Shown: piece after piece, positions 31,080 to 40,858 of the stretch
Layout of the letters: each line of letters begins with the position of its first letter
How positions within the stretch are numbered: position 1 is the stretch's first letter
DNA from: Betaproteobacteria bacterium
GTDB taxonomy: Bacteria; Pseudomonadota; Gammaproteobacteria; Burkholderiales; Rhodocyclaceae
Assembly (NCBI GenBank): GCA_020621865.1
Contig: JAHRYW010000003.1
Location: 1 to 64,000 of the forward strand
DNA: 64,000 nt
Reading direction: 5' to 3'
Program-made: the position numbers and the translations under genes
Notes under the pieces: generated by a model
Databases searched by the model: none
Seen by the model: the letters and a program-made list of their open reading frames with translations, nothing else
What the model was told of the DNA's origin: nothing

Positions 31080-31883
31080 ATGATCGCCACCCGCTCTCCC
31101 GCCGTCGCCGGCATGTTCTATCCCGGCGACCCCGCTACCCTGTCCGCCACCGTCGACCAGTTGCTGGCTGACGCGGCCGGCACGGCGGACAGCCAGCCCA
31201 AGGCACTGATCGTGCCGCATGCCGGCTACGTCTATTCCGGCTCGACGGCGGCCGCCGCCTACGCGACGCTGGCGCCTTGGGCTGCCGGTATCCATCGCGT
31301 CGTGCTGCTCGGCCCGACGCACCGGGTCGCCGTCGACGGGATCGCGCTGCCCGAAGCCGAGGCCTTCGCCACGCCGCTCGGCACCATCCGGCTCGACGCC
31401 CAGGCCATCACGGTGATCGCTGATCTGCCGCAGGTCGTCTTCAGCGACCACGTGCATGCCTTCGAGCATTCGCTGGAAGTGCACCTGCCCTTCCTGCAGC
31501 GCGTGCTCGGGCAATTCACGCTGGTTCCGCTGGCTGTCGGCCATGCCGGCCCGGAAGCCGTGGCCGAAGTGCTCGACAAGCTGTGGGACGGGCCGGAAAC
31601 GCTGATCGTCGTCAGTTCCGACCTGTCGCATTTCCTACCCTACGGCACGGCTCAGCAGGTCGACAGCAACACTTGCCGGCACATCCTGCAACTGGATACC
31701 CACCTCAATCCGGAACAGGCCTGCGGCGCCTTTCCGATCAACGGCCTGCTGCTCGCCGCCCGCCGCCGCGGCCTGAAGCCGGAACTGCTCGGCCTGTGCA
31801 ACTCGGGCGACACGGCCGGCGACAAGAGCCGGGTCGTCGGCTACGCGGCCTTTGCCTTCACAGAGGGCGAACACCATGCCTGA
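31080..31883 (+). CDS. amrB: AmmeMemoRadiSam system protein B (MEMO1 family)
   Basis: 267-aa member of the MEMO1 family, related in fold to class III extradiol dioxygenases. RSPAVAGMFYPGDP, LIVPHAGYVYSG, LLGPTHRV, and VSSDLSHFLPY match the family, including histidines at the positions of the dioxygenase metal site. The molecular function in bacteria is not settled to my knowledge. It overlaps the next gene by 8 nt. Start codon preceded by GAGG. Confidence 0.92.
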   Translation: MIATRSPAVAGMFYPGDPATLSATVDQLLADAAGTADSQPKALIVPHAGYVYSGSTAAAAYATLAPWAAGIHRVVLLGPTHRVAVDGIALPEAEAFATPLGTIRLDAQAITVIADLPQVVFSDHVHAFEHSLEVHLPFLQRVLGQFTLVPLAVGHAGPEAVAEVLDKLWDGPETLIVVSSDLSHFLPYGTAQQVDSNTCRHILQLDTHLNPEQACGAFPINGLLLAARRRGLKPELLGLCNSGDTAGDKSRVVGYAAFAFTEGEHHA

Positions 31884-32420
31884 TCTCGGTACCACGCTGC
31901 TGACCCTGGCCCGCAATGCGATCGCCGGCCACTTCGGTTTGCCGCAGAGTCCAGTTGCCGATTGCCCAGAATTGCACGACATGGGCGCGACTTTCGTCAC
32001 GCTGACCCAGCACGGCAACCTGCGTGGCTGCATCGGCAGCCTCGAAGCCTGGCGGCCGCTGGCCAGGGATGTTCAGGAAAACGCCCTGGCCGCAGCCTTC
32101 CGCGACCCGCGCTTCAATGCCCTGCGCGCCGACGAACTGCCCGTTACCCGCGTCGAGGTTTCGCTGCTGACGCCGGCCGAACCGATGTCCTTCACCAGCG
32201 AGGCCGACGCCCTCGCCCAGTTGCGCCCCGAGGTCGACGGCGTGATCTTCATCGCCGGCCAGCGCCGGTCGACCTTTCTGCCGCAGGTCTGGGAACAACT
32301 GCCGGAACCGGCCGTGTTCATGGCCCACCTGAAGCAGAAGGCCGGACTGCCGGCCGGCTACTGGGGGCCGGACGTCCGTCTCGAACGCTACACCGTCAAG
32401 AAATGGAAGGAGGCCGCCCG

Positions 32421-32424
<4 letters not shown>
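31876..32424 (+). CDS. amrA: AmmeMemoRadiSam system protein A (AMMECR1 domain)
   Basis: 182-aa AMMECR1-domain protein. GCIGSLEAWRPL is the conserved LRGCIG-type motif; DPRFNALRADELP and LPQVWEQLPEP are also typical. The start MPDLGTTLL lies inside the end of amrB (8-nt overlap), and the stop overlaps amrS by 4 nt. The function is unknown; the human homologue is AMMECR1. Confidence 0.92.
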
Positions 32425-33511
<1,087 letters not shown>

Positions 33512-33515
<4 letters not shown>

Positions 33516-34105
33516 ATCGACACATTTTGCTGCACACGCCGCACGGCTCGCTGCACGGCCAGCTGGAACGACCGGAGGCGCCGCACGGCCTGATCGTCCT
33601 TGCCCGTTCTCACCATCAGCCGGTCGATGCGGCGATCACCGCCAATCTGGCGGCGCGCGGCTACGCCATCCTGGCCATGGAACTTCTGACCGCCCACGAA
33701 CTGCAGTTCGCCGACGCGACGCAAAACGTGCCGCGCCTGGCCCAGCGGCTGATAGAAATCCTCGACCTGGCGCGCCGTGATGGCGACATGCAGGACCTGC
33801 CGCTCGGTATCCTCGCCAGCGGCGACATTGCGCCGGCCGCTATCCGCGCCGCCGCCCAGCGCGATGCCTTGGTCAAGGCCGTCGTCTGTCATGGTGGCTT
33901 GATCGACCGGGCCGGGGTTCAGTCGCTCGAATTGCTCGTCGCGCCGCTGTTGATGCTGATCGACACCGACGACGACAGCACGCTCGCCGCCTACCGGCGC
34001 GCCGCCAAGCATCTGCGCGGCCTTCACGAAATGCAGTTGGCGGCGATCGGCGAATCGCTGGAGAGCCTTGTTGCTATTTGGTTTTCGCGATTTTTTTGCC
34101 GGTGA
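33512..34105 (+). CDS. Dienelactone hydrolase-like alpha/beta hydrolase
   Basis: 197-aa alpha/beta hydrolase. It resembles the domain often attached to phosphoribosyltransferases: GLIVLARSHHQPVD, LGILASGDIAPAAI around the probable nucleophile Ser, KAVVCHGGLIDRAG, and VAPLLMLIDTDDD around the acid residue. The nucleophile elbow is ASGD rather than the usual AS(T)G, so activity is uncertain. The last residues (IWFSRFFCR) and the stop codon come from a copy of the dispersed repeat. It overlaps amrS by 4 nt, which suggests a role tied to that system. Confidence 0.8.
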
Positions 34106-34116
34106 CCGTAGCATTC
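34079..34116 (+). repeat. Dispersed core/A-T-tract repeat, copy G
   Basis: Exact core GACCGTAGCATT at 34104-34115. Core-first it continues ACCGGC, AAAAAAA, TCGCG, AAAACCAAATA. Its TGACC supplies the stop codon of the hydrolase gene, and its tract encodes the C-terminal residues. Confidence 0.75.
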
Positions 34117-34186
34117 TGCCATGCTGGTGGCAATCGACGGCATCCGGACTAGACTGAAAGTGCCCTCACCCTTTCAGGAGACTCCC

Positions 34187-34423
34187 ATGTCTTTCTTCGA
34201 CTCCCCGATCGCCCGTTGCGAAGCCGTTCGCCAGATGGTCCTGACCGACGAGACCCAGGCCCAGTGCGCCCGCGAACATGACTGCCCGCCCGGTTTCAAA
34301 TGCCCGCTGTGCGGCTATTTCACCGACACCAGCGGGATCAGCGAAGAAGCAGTCGCCACGGAACTTACCGCCGCCATGGGGCCCGGCCATCAGGAATCTG
34401 CCGAAACAGGTTCAGCCCGCTAG
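34187..34423 (+). CDS. Small conserved protein with CPLC motif
   Basis: 78 aa. The motif CAREHDCPPGFKCPLCGYF has four cysteines that could bind zinc or a small cluster. The start MSFFDSP is chosen because CAGGAG lies 7 nt upstream. I do not recognise a named family. It follows the AmmeMemoRadiSam operon by about 80 bp and appears to have its own start region. Confidence 0.6.
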   Translation: MSFFDSPIARCEAVRQMVLTDETQAQCAREHDCPPGFKCPLCGYFTDTSGISEEAVATELTAAMGPGHQESAETGSAR

Positions 34424-34600
34424 CCCAGGTGCTTTGCCGGCATCATAAGTGCCTGGCCGGCCATCGGCTTGGCCAAAATTGATATTGAACAGGCGACGTT
34501 CGATATTGATGCGCCGTTCAGCGATACCGTGGGGTGGCCCCGCATCGGCATCCCGCCGCTGGGCGCTCTGGCGGCGTTCGGTGTTGTAGTTGGCTTCCAT
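34412..34600 (-). CDS. Small Arg-rich hypothetical protein
   Basis: 62 aa, MEANYNTERRQSAQRR..., with repeated ERR motifs (ERRQ, ERRIN, ERRLFNINF). The pattern looks like a real short protein rather than a shadow, but I cannot name it. A weak GGAC site lies 7 nt before the ATG. The last third is encoded by DNA containing TTGGCCAAAATTGATATT, which resembles the A/T part of the dispersed repeat without its core. The stop overlaps the end of the converging small gene by 12 nt. Confidence 0.4.
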   Translation of the reverse strand: MEANYNTERRQSAQRRDADAGPPHGIAERRINIERRLFNINFGQADGRPGTYDAGKAPGLAG

Positions 34601-34801
34601 CGTTTATGTCCGTTCGTAATTGCCCGCACCCGGGGGTAGACATTTTGCTGCCCCTAAAATTCCGGCACGCCGACAAGCGCCGAATAATAGCACTTTGGCA
34701 TACAGCGTGATTGCCGCCATCGCCCTGTTCGCTATGCTCCCGAAGCTTTGGCTGTGTAGAATGCATGCCATTTTGCTAACCATCGAGTCGGGGGAAACCA
34801 G

Positions 34802-35377
34802 ATGAAGCATGCCGCCCTTATTGCCGCCATTGCCACCATGGCCCTGGGCATTTCTGCCGACGCCACGGCGAGAGTCCGCGGCTCGTCGCACGCGCCCGCG
34901 CATTCCAACGGATCGGCCAGCCACAGCCATGCCGACGAGGCCCATGCTAGCGAAAGCGGCGGTGGCGTTGTGGTCCGCAATACCGTCGGCCGCAGTGGCC
35001 GCTCCGACAATAACAGCGACAACGCCGCCACTGCGCCAGCGGCAGGCGCGCAGGACGAAGACCAGAGCCAGCGCCGCATCCGCGAAGCCAGGGCCGCCGC
35101 CCGCGCCAAGTCCGATGCCGATGACCTCGCCGCGCGCAAGGTCGCCGAAGCCGCAGCCGAAGACAAGCGTCGCCAGCAGGCCGAGCAGGCGGCCATTGCC
35201 GCCGCCGAGGAGCAAAAGCGGCGCGATGCTGCCGACCGCATCAAGAACAAGGAGCTTGCCGCGCTAGAGCGCGAGCGGGCGCAGGCTGCCTGGGAGGCCC
35301 GCTGCCAGATCAAGCCGGTGATGACTGACGAAGAAATCGACACCTGCCGGGAAGTCTGGACCAAGCCGCCCCGCTAA
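34802..35377 (+). CDS. Secreted Ala-rich coiled-coil protein
   Basis: 191 aa. A signal peptide (MKHAALIAAIATMALGISADA) is followed by a His/Ser/Gly-rich low-complexity part and a long Ala/Glu/Lys/Arg helix (about 95-165), probably a coiled coil. A short C-terminal domain with two cysteines (ARCQIKPVMTDEEIDTCREVW) may form a disulfide. It has a GGGGGAAA site before the ATG. Probably periplasmic; function unknown. Confidence 0.65.
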   Translation: MKHAALIAAIATMALGISADATARVRGSSHAPAHSNGSASHSHADEAHASESGGGVVVRNTVGRSGRSDNNSDNAATAPAAGAQDEDQSQRRIREARAAARAKSDADDLAARKVAEAAAEDKRRQQAEQAAIAAAEEQKRRDAADRIKNKELAALERERAQAAWEARCQIKPVMTDEEIDTCREVWTKPPR

Positions 35378-35470
35378 GCCAAGATGCGCGCCTGCCGGTC
35401 AAATCCCGCAGGCGCCACCCCGACTGTGCTATATATGCAGCCACCACTATCGCCGGACCCAATCGCCACC

Positions 35471-36157
35471 ATGAGCAGCCAAGACAACACCGTCGTCTAC
35501 GGCACCGAAGACATCCTGAGAAGCCTGTGCAACTCGGTAACCAAGGTGCTGACCATCGCCACGCAGAGCCAGATCCACTATTCGGGCATGGTCCAACGCA
35601 TCACCAAGACCTGCCTGAAACCCGACATCGGCTGCTTCGTGCTGTTCGACGGCGGCTTCTCCGGCCTGGTCGTCATCAACTTCTCGGCCAGCGCCGCCAT
35701 GGAGCTCTACCAGAACTACCTGCTGCACATGGGCATGGCCAAGGGTGATCTGGCCACCACGCACACCGCCGACGAAGTCAGCAACGTGATGGGCGAACTG
35801 ATGAACCAGATCGTCGGCGACTTCACCGGCAAGGTCGACCGCGAACTGCAGACCCACATCACGCAGAACCAGCCGAAAATGCTGGTCCTCAACAAGCAGG
35901 TCATGCTCAGCGTCGACACCAACCTCGACAAGCCCGAGGCCCGCCGCGTCACCTTCTACACTGGCCAGAACAACATTTTTTACCTCGAACTGGCGATGGA
36001 CAAGACCGAGTTCATCAAGCTCAACGACTTCGAAACCAGCGAAGCGCCCGATCCGGACGAACTGATCGCCCAGTTTCACGCCCAGAAGCCCGCGGCCGCC
36101 CCGCCGCCGGCTGCATCCAACGACCAGGACGAACTGCTCCGCTCGCTGGGCATGTAA
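35471..36157 (+). CDS. DUF3334 family protein (CheX-like)
   Basis: 228-aa protein matching DUF3334: ILRSLCNSVTKVL, ITKTCLKPDIGCFVLFDGGFSG, VMGELMNQIVGDF, QNQPKMLVLNKQ. The fold is expected to be CheC/CheX-like, a family that includes CheY phosphatases, but a phosphatase role is unproven. Start MSSQDN is chosen as the ATG nearest the conserved region; an ATG at 35435 is possible. It is followed by a strong terminator. Confidence 0.8.
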   Translation: MSSQDNTVVYGTEDILRSLCNSVTKVLTIATQSQIHYSGMVQRITKTCLKPDIGCFVLFDGGFSGLVVINFSASAAMELYQNYLLHMGMAKGDLATTHTADEVSNVMGELMNQIVGDFTGKVDRELQTHITQNQPKMLVLNKQVMLSVDTNLDKPEARRVTFYTGQNNIFYLELAMDKTEFIKLNDFETSEAPDPDELIAQFHAQKPAAAPPPAASNDQDELLRSLGM

Positions 36158-36180
36158 GCCACCGGGCGCATCCAAGCAAC

Positions 36181-36206
36181 AAAAGCGGGGCTTACGCCCC
36201 GTTTTT
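36181..36206 (+). terminator. Rho-independent terminator after DUF3334 gene
   Basis: A 6-bp GC stem (CGGGGC/GCCCCG) with a TTAC loop is flanked by AAAA and TTTTT. It merges directly into repeat copy H. Confidence 0.85.
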
Positions 36207-36242
36207 CATTTTTGGCCAAAATATCCGGCCGACCGTAGCATT
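36202..36242 (+). repeat. Dispersed core/A-T-tract repeat, copy H
   Basis: Exact core GACCGTAGCATT at 36231-36242. Core-first it continues GGCCGG, ATATTTT, GGCC, AAAAATGAAAAA. It is entirely intergenic between two converging genes and overlaps the T-tract of the preceding terminator. It is the cleanest copy to use as a reference. Confidence 0.8.
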
Positions 36243-36248
36243 TCCAGA

Positions 36249-36707
36249 CTAACTGCCGTTTTCGATCCGATCACCGACGGCAACGACGCCGGACACCAAG
36301 ACCTCGGCCATCAGTCCGCCACGCCCCACCCAGCGACGGACCACCTCGGCCGGGGCCAGCGTGCTATCGGCCAGCAAGCGACCGAGCGCCGAGCACGGTT
36401 CGCACAACTCGACGCCGCGCAGCCGTGCCGATCCGACCAGAAATTCCCGGCCGACCAGATCGTTCAGGCGCACGCCGCGGGTGACCAGATTGCGCCGGGT
36501 TATCGCCAGGTCGACCGATCGCCCGCGCTCGGCACAGAAGCACTCGATCTCCTCGGCCTCGACCAGCGTCACGCTCTGGCCGGGGTAGGCGTTCTGGCCA
36601 AAACTCCGATCGCCGACGATGCCCATGCCGGCCTCCAGCACAACCTCCTCGCACGCGATCTGAAGACTGCCGTGCTGCGGGCTGATGAAGATTTTCTCGA
36701 TGCTCAA
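36249..36707 (-). CDS. MOSC domain protein
   Basis: 152 aa, MOSC fold, related to the C-terminal domain of molybdenum cofactor sulfurases. GIVGDRSFG, LVEAEEIECF, TRRNLVTRGVRLNDLVGREF and the conserved cysteine in CEPCSALGR are present. I chose a TTG start (read as MSIEKIFI) because AAGGGAG lies 6 nt upstream; longer in-frame sequence upstream is a shadow of the methyltransferase gene. Such proteins may bind sulfur or molybdenum cofactor; the substrate is unknown. It lies 14 nt after the Ada-like gene. Confidence 0.8.
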   Translation of the reverse strand: MSIEKIFISPQHGSLQIACEEVVLEAGMGIVGDRSFGQNAYPGQSVTLVEAEEIECFCAERGRSVDLAITRRNLVTRGVRLNDLVGREFLVGSARLRGVELCEPCSALGRLLADSTLAPAEVVRRWVGRGGLMAEVLVSGVVAVGDRIENGS

Positions 36708-36721
36708 TACAGGCTCCCTTG

Positions 36722-37558
36722 TCACGCCCTGGCCTGCTCCCATGCCTGGATGGCCAGCTTGCGCGTGTTGCCCCAATGATAGCCGCCCAGTTCCCCGCTT
36801 TCCCGGATCACCCGGTGACAGGGGATCAGCAAGGCGACCGGATTGGCACCGACCGCCTGGCCGACGGCGCGCGCCGCCTTCGGCCGGCCGACTGCCTCGG
36901 CCACCTGGGTGTAGCTGGCCACCGTCGCCGGCGCGATGTTGAGCAGCGCCTTCCAGACGCTGACCTGGAAATTGGTGCCCGAGACATGCAGCGATATCGG
37001 CAAGCGCGTCGCCCGCTCGCCCGGCGGAGCGAACATGGCAGCGATCACCGCCTGCGAATCGCGGCCGTCCTCGCGCAATTCGGCCAGCGGCCATTGCGCC
37101 CGCAGCGCGGAGAATTCGCCATCGATGCCGGCGCCGTCGACAAAGGCAAAATGGCAGATCCCGCGCGGCGTCATCGCCACAAAGGCCGGGCCGAACGGCG
37201 TCTCGTGCACGGCAAAGCGGATGACCAGGCCCGCGCCGCGCGCCCGGAACTCGCCCGGCGTCACCGCTTCAAGCTGGACGAAATGATCGTAGAGGCGCGA
37301 CCCGCTGCTCAGGCCCAGCGCGTCGGACACCGCCAGCAATGGCATGGCCTCGCGCAACAAGGCCTTGGCCCGCTGCACCGTCAACACCTGCAGGAACCGC
37401 TTGGGCGTCACCCCCGCCCAGCGACAGAACAGCCGCTGAAAATGAAACGGACTCAGATGCAGATGGCCCGCGATTTCCTCCAGCGTCGGCTGGCTATCCA
37501 CCCGGCGGGCAATGAAATCGATGGCTTTGGCGATACGGTCGTAGTCGGTCATGGGCAT
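36722..37558 (-). CDS. Ada-like AraC / O6-methylguanine-DNA methyltransferase
   Basis: 278-aa fusion of an AraC-type helix-turn-helix (about 10-100, EIAGHLHLSPFHFQRLFCRWAGV) and a methyltransferase domain with the acceptor cysteine in IPCHRV. It lacks the N-terminal zinc domain of E. coli Ada that accepts methyl groups from phosphotriesters, so any induction by alkylation must work differently. It repairs O6-methylguanine by suicide transfer. It probably forms a unit with the MOSC gene. Confidence 0.9.
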   Translation of the reverse strand: MPMTDYDRIAKAIDFIARRVDSQPTLEEIAGHLHLSPFHFQRLFCRWAGVTPKRFLQVLTVQRAKALLREAMPLLAVSDALGLSSGSRLYDHFVQLEAVTPGEFRARGAGLVIRFAVHETPFGPAFVAMTPRGICHFAFVDGAGIDGEFSALRAQWPLAELREDGRDSQAVIAAMFAPPGERATRLPISLHVSGTNFQVSVWKALLNIAPATVASYTQVAEAVGRPKAARAVGQAVGANPVALLIPCHRVIRESGELGGYHWGNTRKLAIQAWEQARA

Positions 37559-37780
37559 GGTTCGGTCTATGGTACGCCAGCCGTTCGGCGCGGCATGCTC
37601 ACAGTTTCACCGGCTGGCCGCCAGCCGGCGACCCGAATCTTGCGCATTTGCCGGGCGTAAAACGGCCGCCGGATTTTCGATGTTTGCCGTTTTTTGGTGC
37701 CCGCACGCACCGCCTGCTACGATGAATGAAAACCAGCAAGCGCTATCCAACCACCAGAACCAGACCCCGGAGAAACCACC

Positions 37781-38140
37781 ATGATCAAAGTCAGCGTCCT
37801 CTACCCCAACACCACCGGCAGCCGTTTCGACATGGACTACTACTGCAACCAGCACATGCCCATGGTCAAGGACAAACTGGGCGAAGCCTGCAAGGGCATC
37901 GCCGTGGACGAAGGCATTTCCGGCGAAACCCCGGACGGCACTGCCCCCTACGCCGCCGTCTGCCATCTCTTCTTCGAAACCGTCGAAGCCTTCCAGGGCG
38001 CCTTCGGCCCTCACGCCGAAACCATCATGGCCGACATCCCGAACTACACCAACGTCGAGCCGATGGTCCAGATCAGCAAGGTGCTGATCAACGCCAGCCG
38101 GAGCAATACCGGGGAAATGCATTTGCACCGGGCCGGCTAG
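37781..38140 (+). CDS. EthD family protein
   Basis: 119 aa, ferredoxin-like (dimeric alpha-beta barrel) protein of the EthD family: VSVLYPNTTGSRFDMDYYCNQHMPMVKDKLG and FGPHAETIMADIPNYTNVEP. GGAGAAACCACC precedes the ATG. Members have been linked to ether or aromatic degradation and to small-ligand binding, but here no catabolic genes adjoin. About 220 bp upstream is gene-free. Confidence 0.85.
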   Translation: MIKVSVLYPNTTGSRFDMDYYCNQHMPMVKDKLGEACKGIAVDEGISGETPDGTAPYAAVCHLFFETVEAFQGAFGPHAETIMADIPNYTNVEPMVQISKVLINASRSNTGEMHLHRAG

Positions 38141-38186
38141 GCTCCCGCCGGCAAAACCTCTCGGCCGCTGATTCAGGCTGGTCGAA

Positions 38187-38828
38187 TCAAGCCTGGATCA
38201 GTCCGAGCCGGAGGGCTGCACGGGTCAATTCGATGTCGGAGCGCACACCGAGCTTGTTCTTGATCTGGTAGTGATAATTCTGCACCGTCTTGGGCGTGAT
38301 CGAGAGACGCGTCCCGATGTCCTCGGCGCTGCAACCATCCAGCAACAGACGCAGGATTTCAAATTCCCGTGGCGACAGTTCGTCGAGCGCTTCGCCTGAA
38401 CGATCAATCAGCGCCAGGGCGAGGTTTGGCGCAATGTCGGGGCTGATCACCTGGCGCCGCGCGGCCACCCGGTAGACCGCATCGACCAGAAAGTCCGGCG
38501 GGCTGCTCTTGGTCACATAGCCGAGTGCCCCGGCGCGCAGGGCCTGGGTCGCAAAGACCGGCTCCCGATGCATCGTGAACACCAGGATACGCGCCTGGGT
38601 ATGCCTTTGCCGCAAGCGGCTGATCAGCTCGACGCCGCCCATGTCCGGCAGACCGAGGTCGAGCACCAGGACGTCCGGTGTTAGCGATTGATACAGGTCG
38701 AAAGCCTCGCGGGCGGTTCCCGCTTCCCCGACGATGCTGATGTCGGACTGGGTTTCGAGCAGGCGGCGGTAGCCCTGGCGAACCACGGCATGATCGTCGG
38801 CCTGTAGCACACGGATTTTTTCAAGCAT
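38187..38828 (-). CDS. NarL/FixJ-type response regulator
   Basis: 213 aa. Receiver with D11-D12 and phospho-acceptor D57 (VLDLGLP), switch T in FTMHRE and K in VTKSS. A LuxR-type helix-turn-helix (LSPREFEILRLLLDGCSAEDIGTRLSITPKTVQNYHYQIKNKLGV) lies at the C-terminus. It overlaps the kinase gene by 8 nt. Its targets are not visible; SRPBCC and NosR-like genes lie nearby. Confidence 0.9.
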   Translation of the reverse strand: MLEKIRVLQADDHAVVRQGYRRLLETQSDISIVGEAGTAREAFDLYQSLTPDVLVLDLGLPDMGGVELISRLRQRHTQARILVFTMHREPVFATQALRAGALGYVTKSSPPDFLVDAVYRVAARRQVISPDIAPNLALALIDRSGEALDELSPREFEILRLLLDGCSAEDIGTRLSITPKTVQNYHYQIKNKLGVRSDIELTRAALRLGLIQA

Positions 38829-40230
38829 GGGTGTTCCTCTCTACGCTCAAGGCCTCGGCGGGAAATTCCGCCAGCACCCGCATTCCCCGGGGCGACAAGG
38901 CGGCGATCGCGAAGCGGCCACCGAGCGCCACCACCCGCTCGTTCATTCCCAGCACGCCGAGGCCGCTGCCGGCGGTACCGGGCTCCCGGGCTTCGCCGTC
39001 GTCTTCGATGCACAGGAGACAATGCGTTGCGGTCCGCTCCAGGCGTACCGTCAGCCGGCCGGGAATGCTGTGGCGCAAGGCGTTGGTCAGACTTTCCTGA
39101 GCGATCCGATAGAGGCTGACAGTGAGATCGTCCGGCAGATCGTCGATCTCACCGGAGATCAGCAGCTCGACATGGCAGTTCGCCAGGCGGCGCTGCCAGC
39201 CGCCGACCAGTTGTTCCAGGCCGGCGCGCAAACCGAATTCATCGAGTCCCTGCGGCCGCAACTGGCCGAGGATTCCCTGCAGCGACTCCATCATGCCGGC
39301 GGTCACCGTTGCGATCGACTGGATGGCCGGCAGCAATTCGGGCTGCAGATGGCGTAGCCGTGCGGTAAGAAATCCGGTGTCGGCGCCTACCGACGCCAGG
39401 CATTGGCCAAATTCGTCGTGGAGTTCCCGCGCCAGATGACGACGCTCCTCCTCCCGCACGGCGAGGAGACGCTGCGCCAGTTGCCGTTGCTCGGCCATGG
39501 TTTTCTGCAGGCGCCCGGTCAGGTGATCGAAACCCGCGGCGATGCGCTTGAGTTCGACCAGCCGGGGACGCGGCATGCGGGCGGAAAGATCGCCCGCTTC
39601 CATACGCGCCAACACAGCCAGTATCCTTTCGGTCGGCTGCAGCGCCCGGCGCACCGGCAGGTAAATGAACAGGTTGAGGGCCAGAATGCCGGCGGCCATG
39701 CCGAGCACGATGCGAATCTCGCGCCACACCGTCAGGGCCTCGCTATCCAGATTGGGCGTGACGACAAAACTGCCAACCTTGAAGCCGGGATACTGGATGA
39801 TCGCTCCCCGGAACACGGCGTTGCTGCCAATCAGCAAATCCAGCGCCTGGCGCACCATTGCCGGCGCATCGGCGACCTCGCCGAAGCAACGCTGGGCGAT
39901 GTGACGATCATAGATGTCCTCGACCTTGACGCAGATGCCGAGCAATTCCCCGATGCTCTCCAGCGAATCCAGTTCCAGCCCGTGGAGACCGATCTCGAAC
40001 CCCCCTCGCGGCTGGGTTGCCTCACCGACGATCAGGCGCTCGACGGTGCCACCGGTGCGCTCTATATGGGCGCCGATGCGCTCCCGCGCCTGATGCAGGA
40101 TAGCGCCGACGGCCAACAGGCCGATGACGAGCGCAAACAGTGTCACCCGCAGCAGCAGGTGACGCTTGAGATCGACACCGGTGTCGCAAGCCGGGCCCGG
40201 CATCCGTCGTCCGGGCAGGTTCAAAGCCAT
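38821..40230 (-). CDS. Sensor histidine kinase, NarL partner type (MoxY-like)
   Basis: 469-aa kinase. Helix 1 at about 25-45, an extracytoplasmic sensor (about 46-190) resembling the LapD/MoxY N-terminal module, helix 2 at about 193-215, then HAMP. HisKA_3 domain with HELHDEFGQ and an ATPase domain with IEDDG and GSGLGVLGMNERV. GGGAGAA precedes the start. It forms an operon with the overlapping response regulator and is divergent from the SRPBCC gene. Confidence 0.88.
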   Translation of the reverse strand: MALNLPGRRMPGPACDTGVDLKRHLLLRVTLFALVIGLLAVGAILHQARERIGAHIERTGGTVERLIVGEATQPRGGFEIGLHGLELDSLESIGELLGICVKVEDIYDRHIAQRCFGEVADAPAMVRQALDLLIGSNAVFRGAIIQYPGFKVGSFVVTPNLDSEALTVWREIRIVLGMAAGILALNLFIYLPVRRALQPTERILAVLARMEAGDLSARMPRPRLVELKRIAAGFDHLTGRLQKTMAEQRQLAQRLLAVREEERRHLARELHDEFGQCLASVGADTGFLTARLRHLQPELLPAIQSIATVTAGMMESLQGILGQLRPQGLDEFGLRAGLEQLVGGWQRRLANCHVELLISGEIDDLPDDLTVSLYRIAQESLTNALRHSIPGRLTVRLERTATHCLLCIEDDGEAREPGTAGSGLGVLGMNERVVALGGRFAIAALSPRGMRVLAEFPAEALSVERNTHA

Positions 40231-40334
40231 TCATTTCTCCCAGCTAAGCGCGGGAAGTTTGCCGTAGGGCCGGTCTGAGCGCGATGCAACAATCGTTTGG
40301 GCAATACCATCATCAATTCATAAAGGAGTTTTGA

Positions 40335-40766
40335 ATGCGTACCAAGCAGGCAATCACCAAAAAGTTGAACGTACCGACCGCACAGGCCTGGAATGCGATC
40401 CGGAACATTGACCGACTGGACGTCTGGTTTCCGATCCTGGCCACCTGCCAGGTCGAAGGAACTGGCGTCGGCGCCCATCGCTACATGACGCTCGAAGAAG
40501 GTGGCAAGATCACCGACCTGATCGAGGAAATCAACGACGCAGAGCAGCGCTTCATCTACTTGCGCACCGAATCGCCGTTTCCGGTCACGCATTATCGCGG
40601 AACAGTCGAGGTTTTCGATTCCTACGATGCGCAGGCCGTCGTGGTCTGGACCATAGATTTCGATTCAGACCCCGAAGCCAGCGCACCGGTGGCGGACCTG
40701 GTCAAAAATGCAATCTCCGATGGCATCGACGGCATGGAGCAGTACCTCCGCGCCCGCCAAGGCTGA
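40335..40766 (+). CDS. SRPBCC family protein
   Basis: 143-aa START/Bet v1-like (polyketide cyclase/dehydrase) ligand-binding protein: VPTAQAWNAIRNIDRLDVWFPIL at the N-terminus and a C-terminal long helix (VADLVKNAISDGIDGMEQYLR). AAAGGAG lies 7 nt before the ATG. It lies divergently from the two-component pair and convergently with the NosR-like gene. Ligand unknown. Confidence 0.82.
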   Translation: MRTKQAITKKLNVPTAQAWNAIRNIDRLDVWFPILATCQVEGTGVGAHRYMTLEEGGKITDLIEEINDAEQRFIYLRTESPFPVTHYRGTVEVFDSYDAQAVVVWTIDFDSDPEASAPVADLVKNAISDGIDGMEQYLRARQG

Positions 40767-40858
40767 CAACGAGGAAGTTTACGGCGCCCCTTCGGGGGTC
40801 GGCAAAATGCCTGGCCAAGGGCCGGCAACGATTCACCGGCCAGCCCAACTCACATCGC

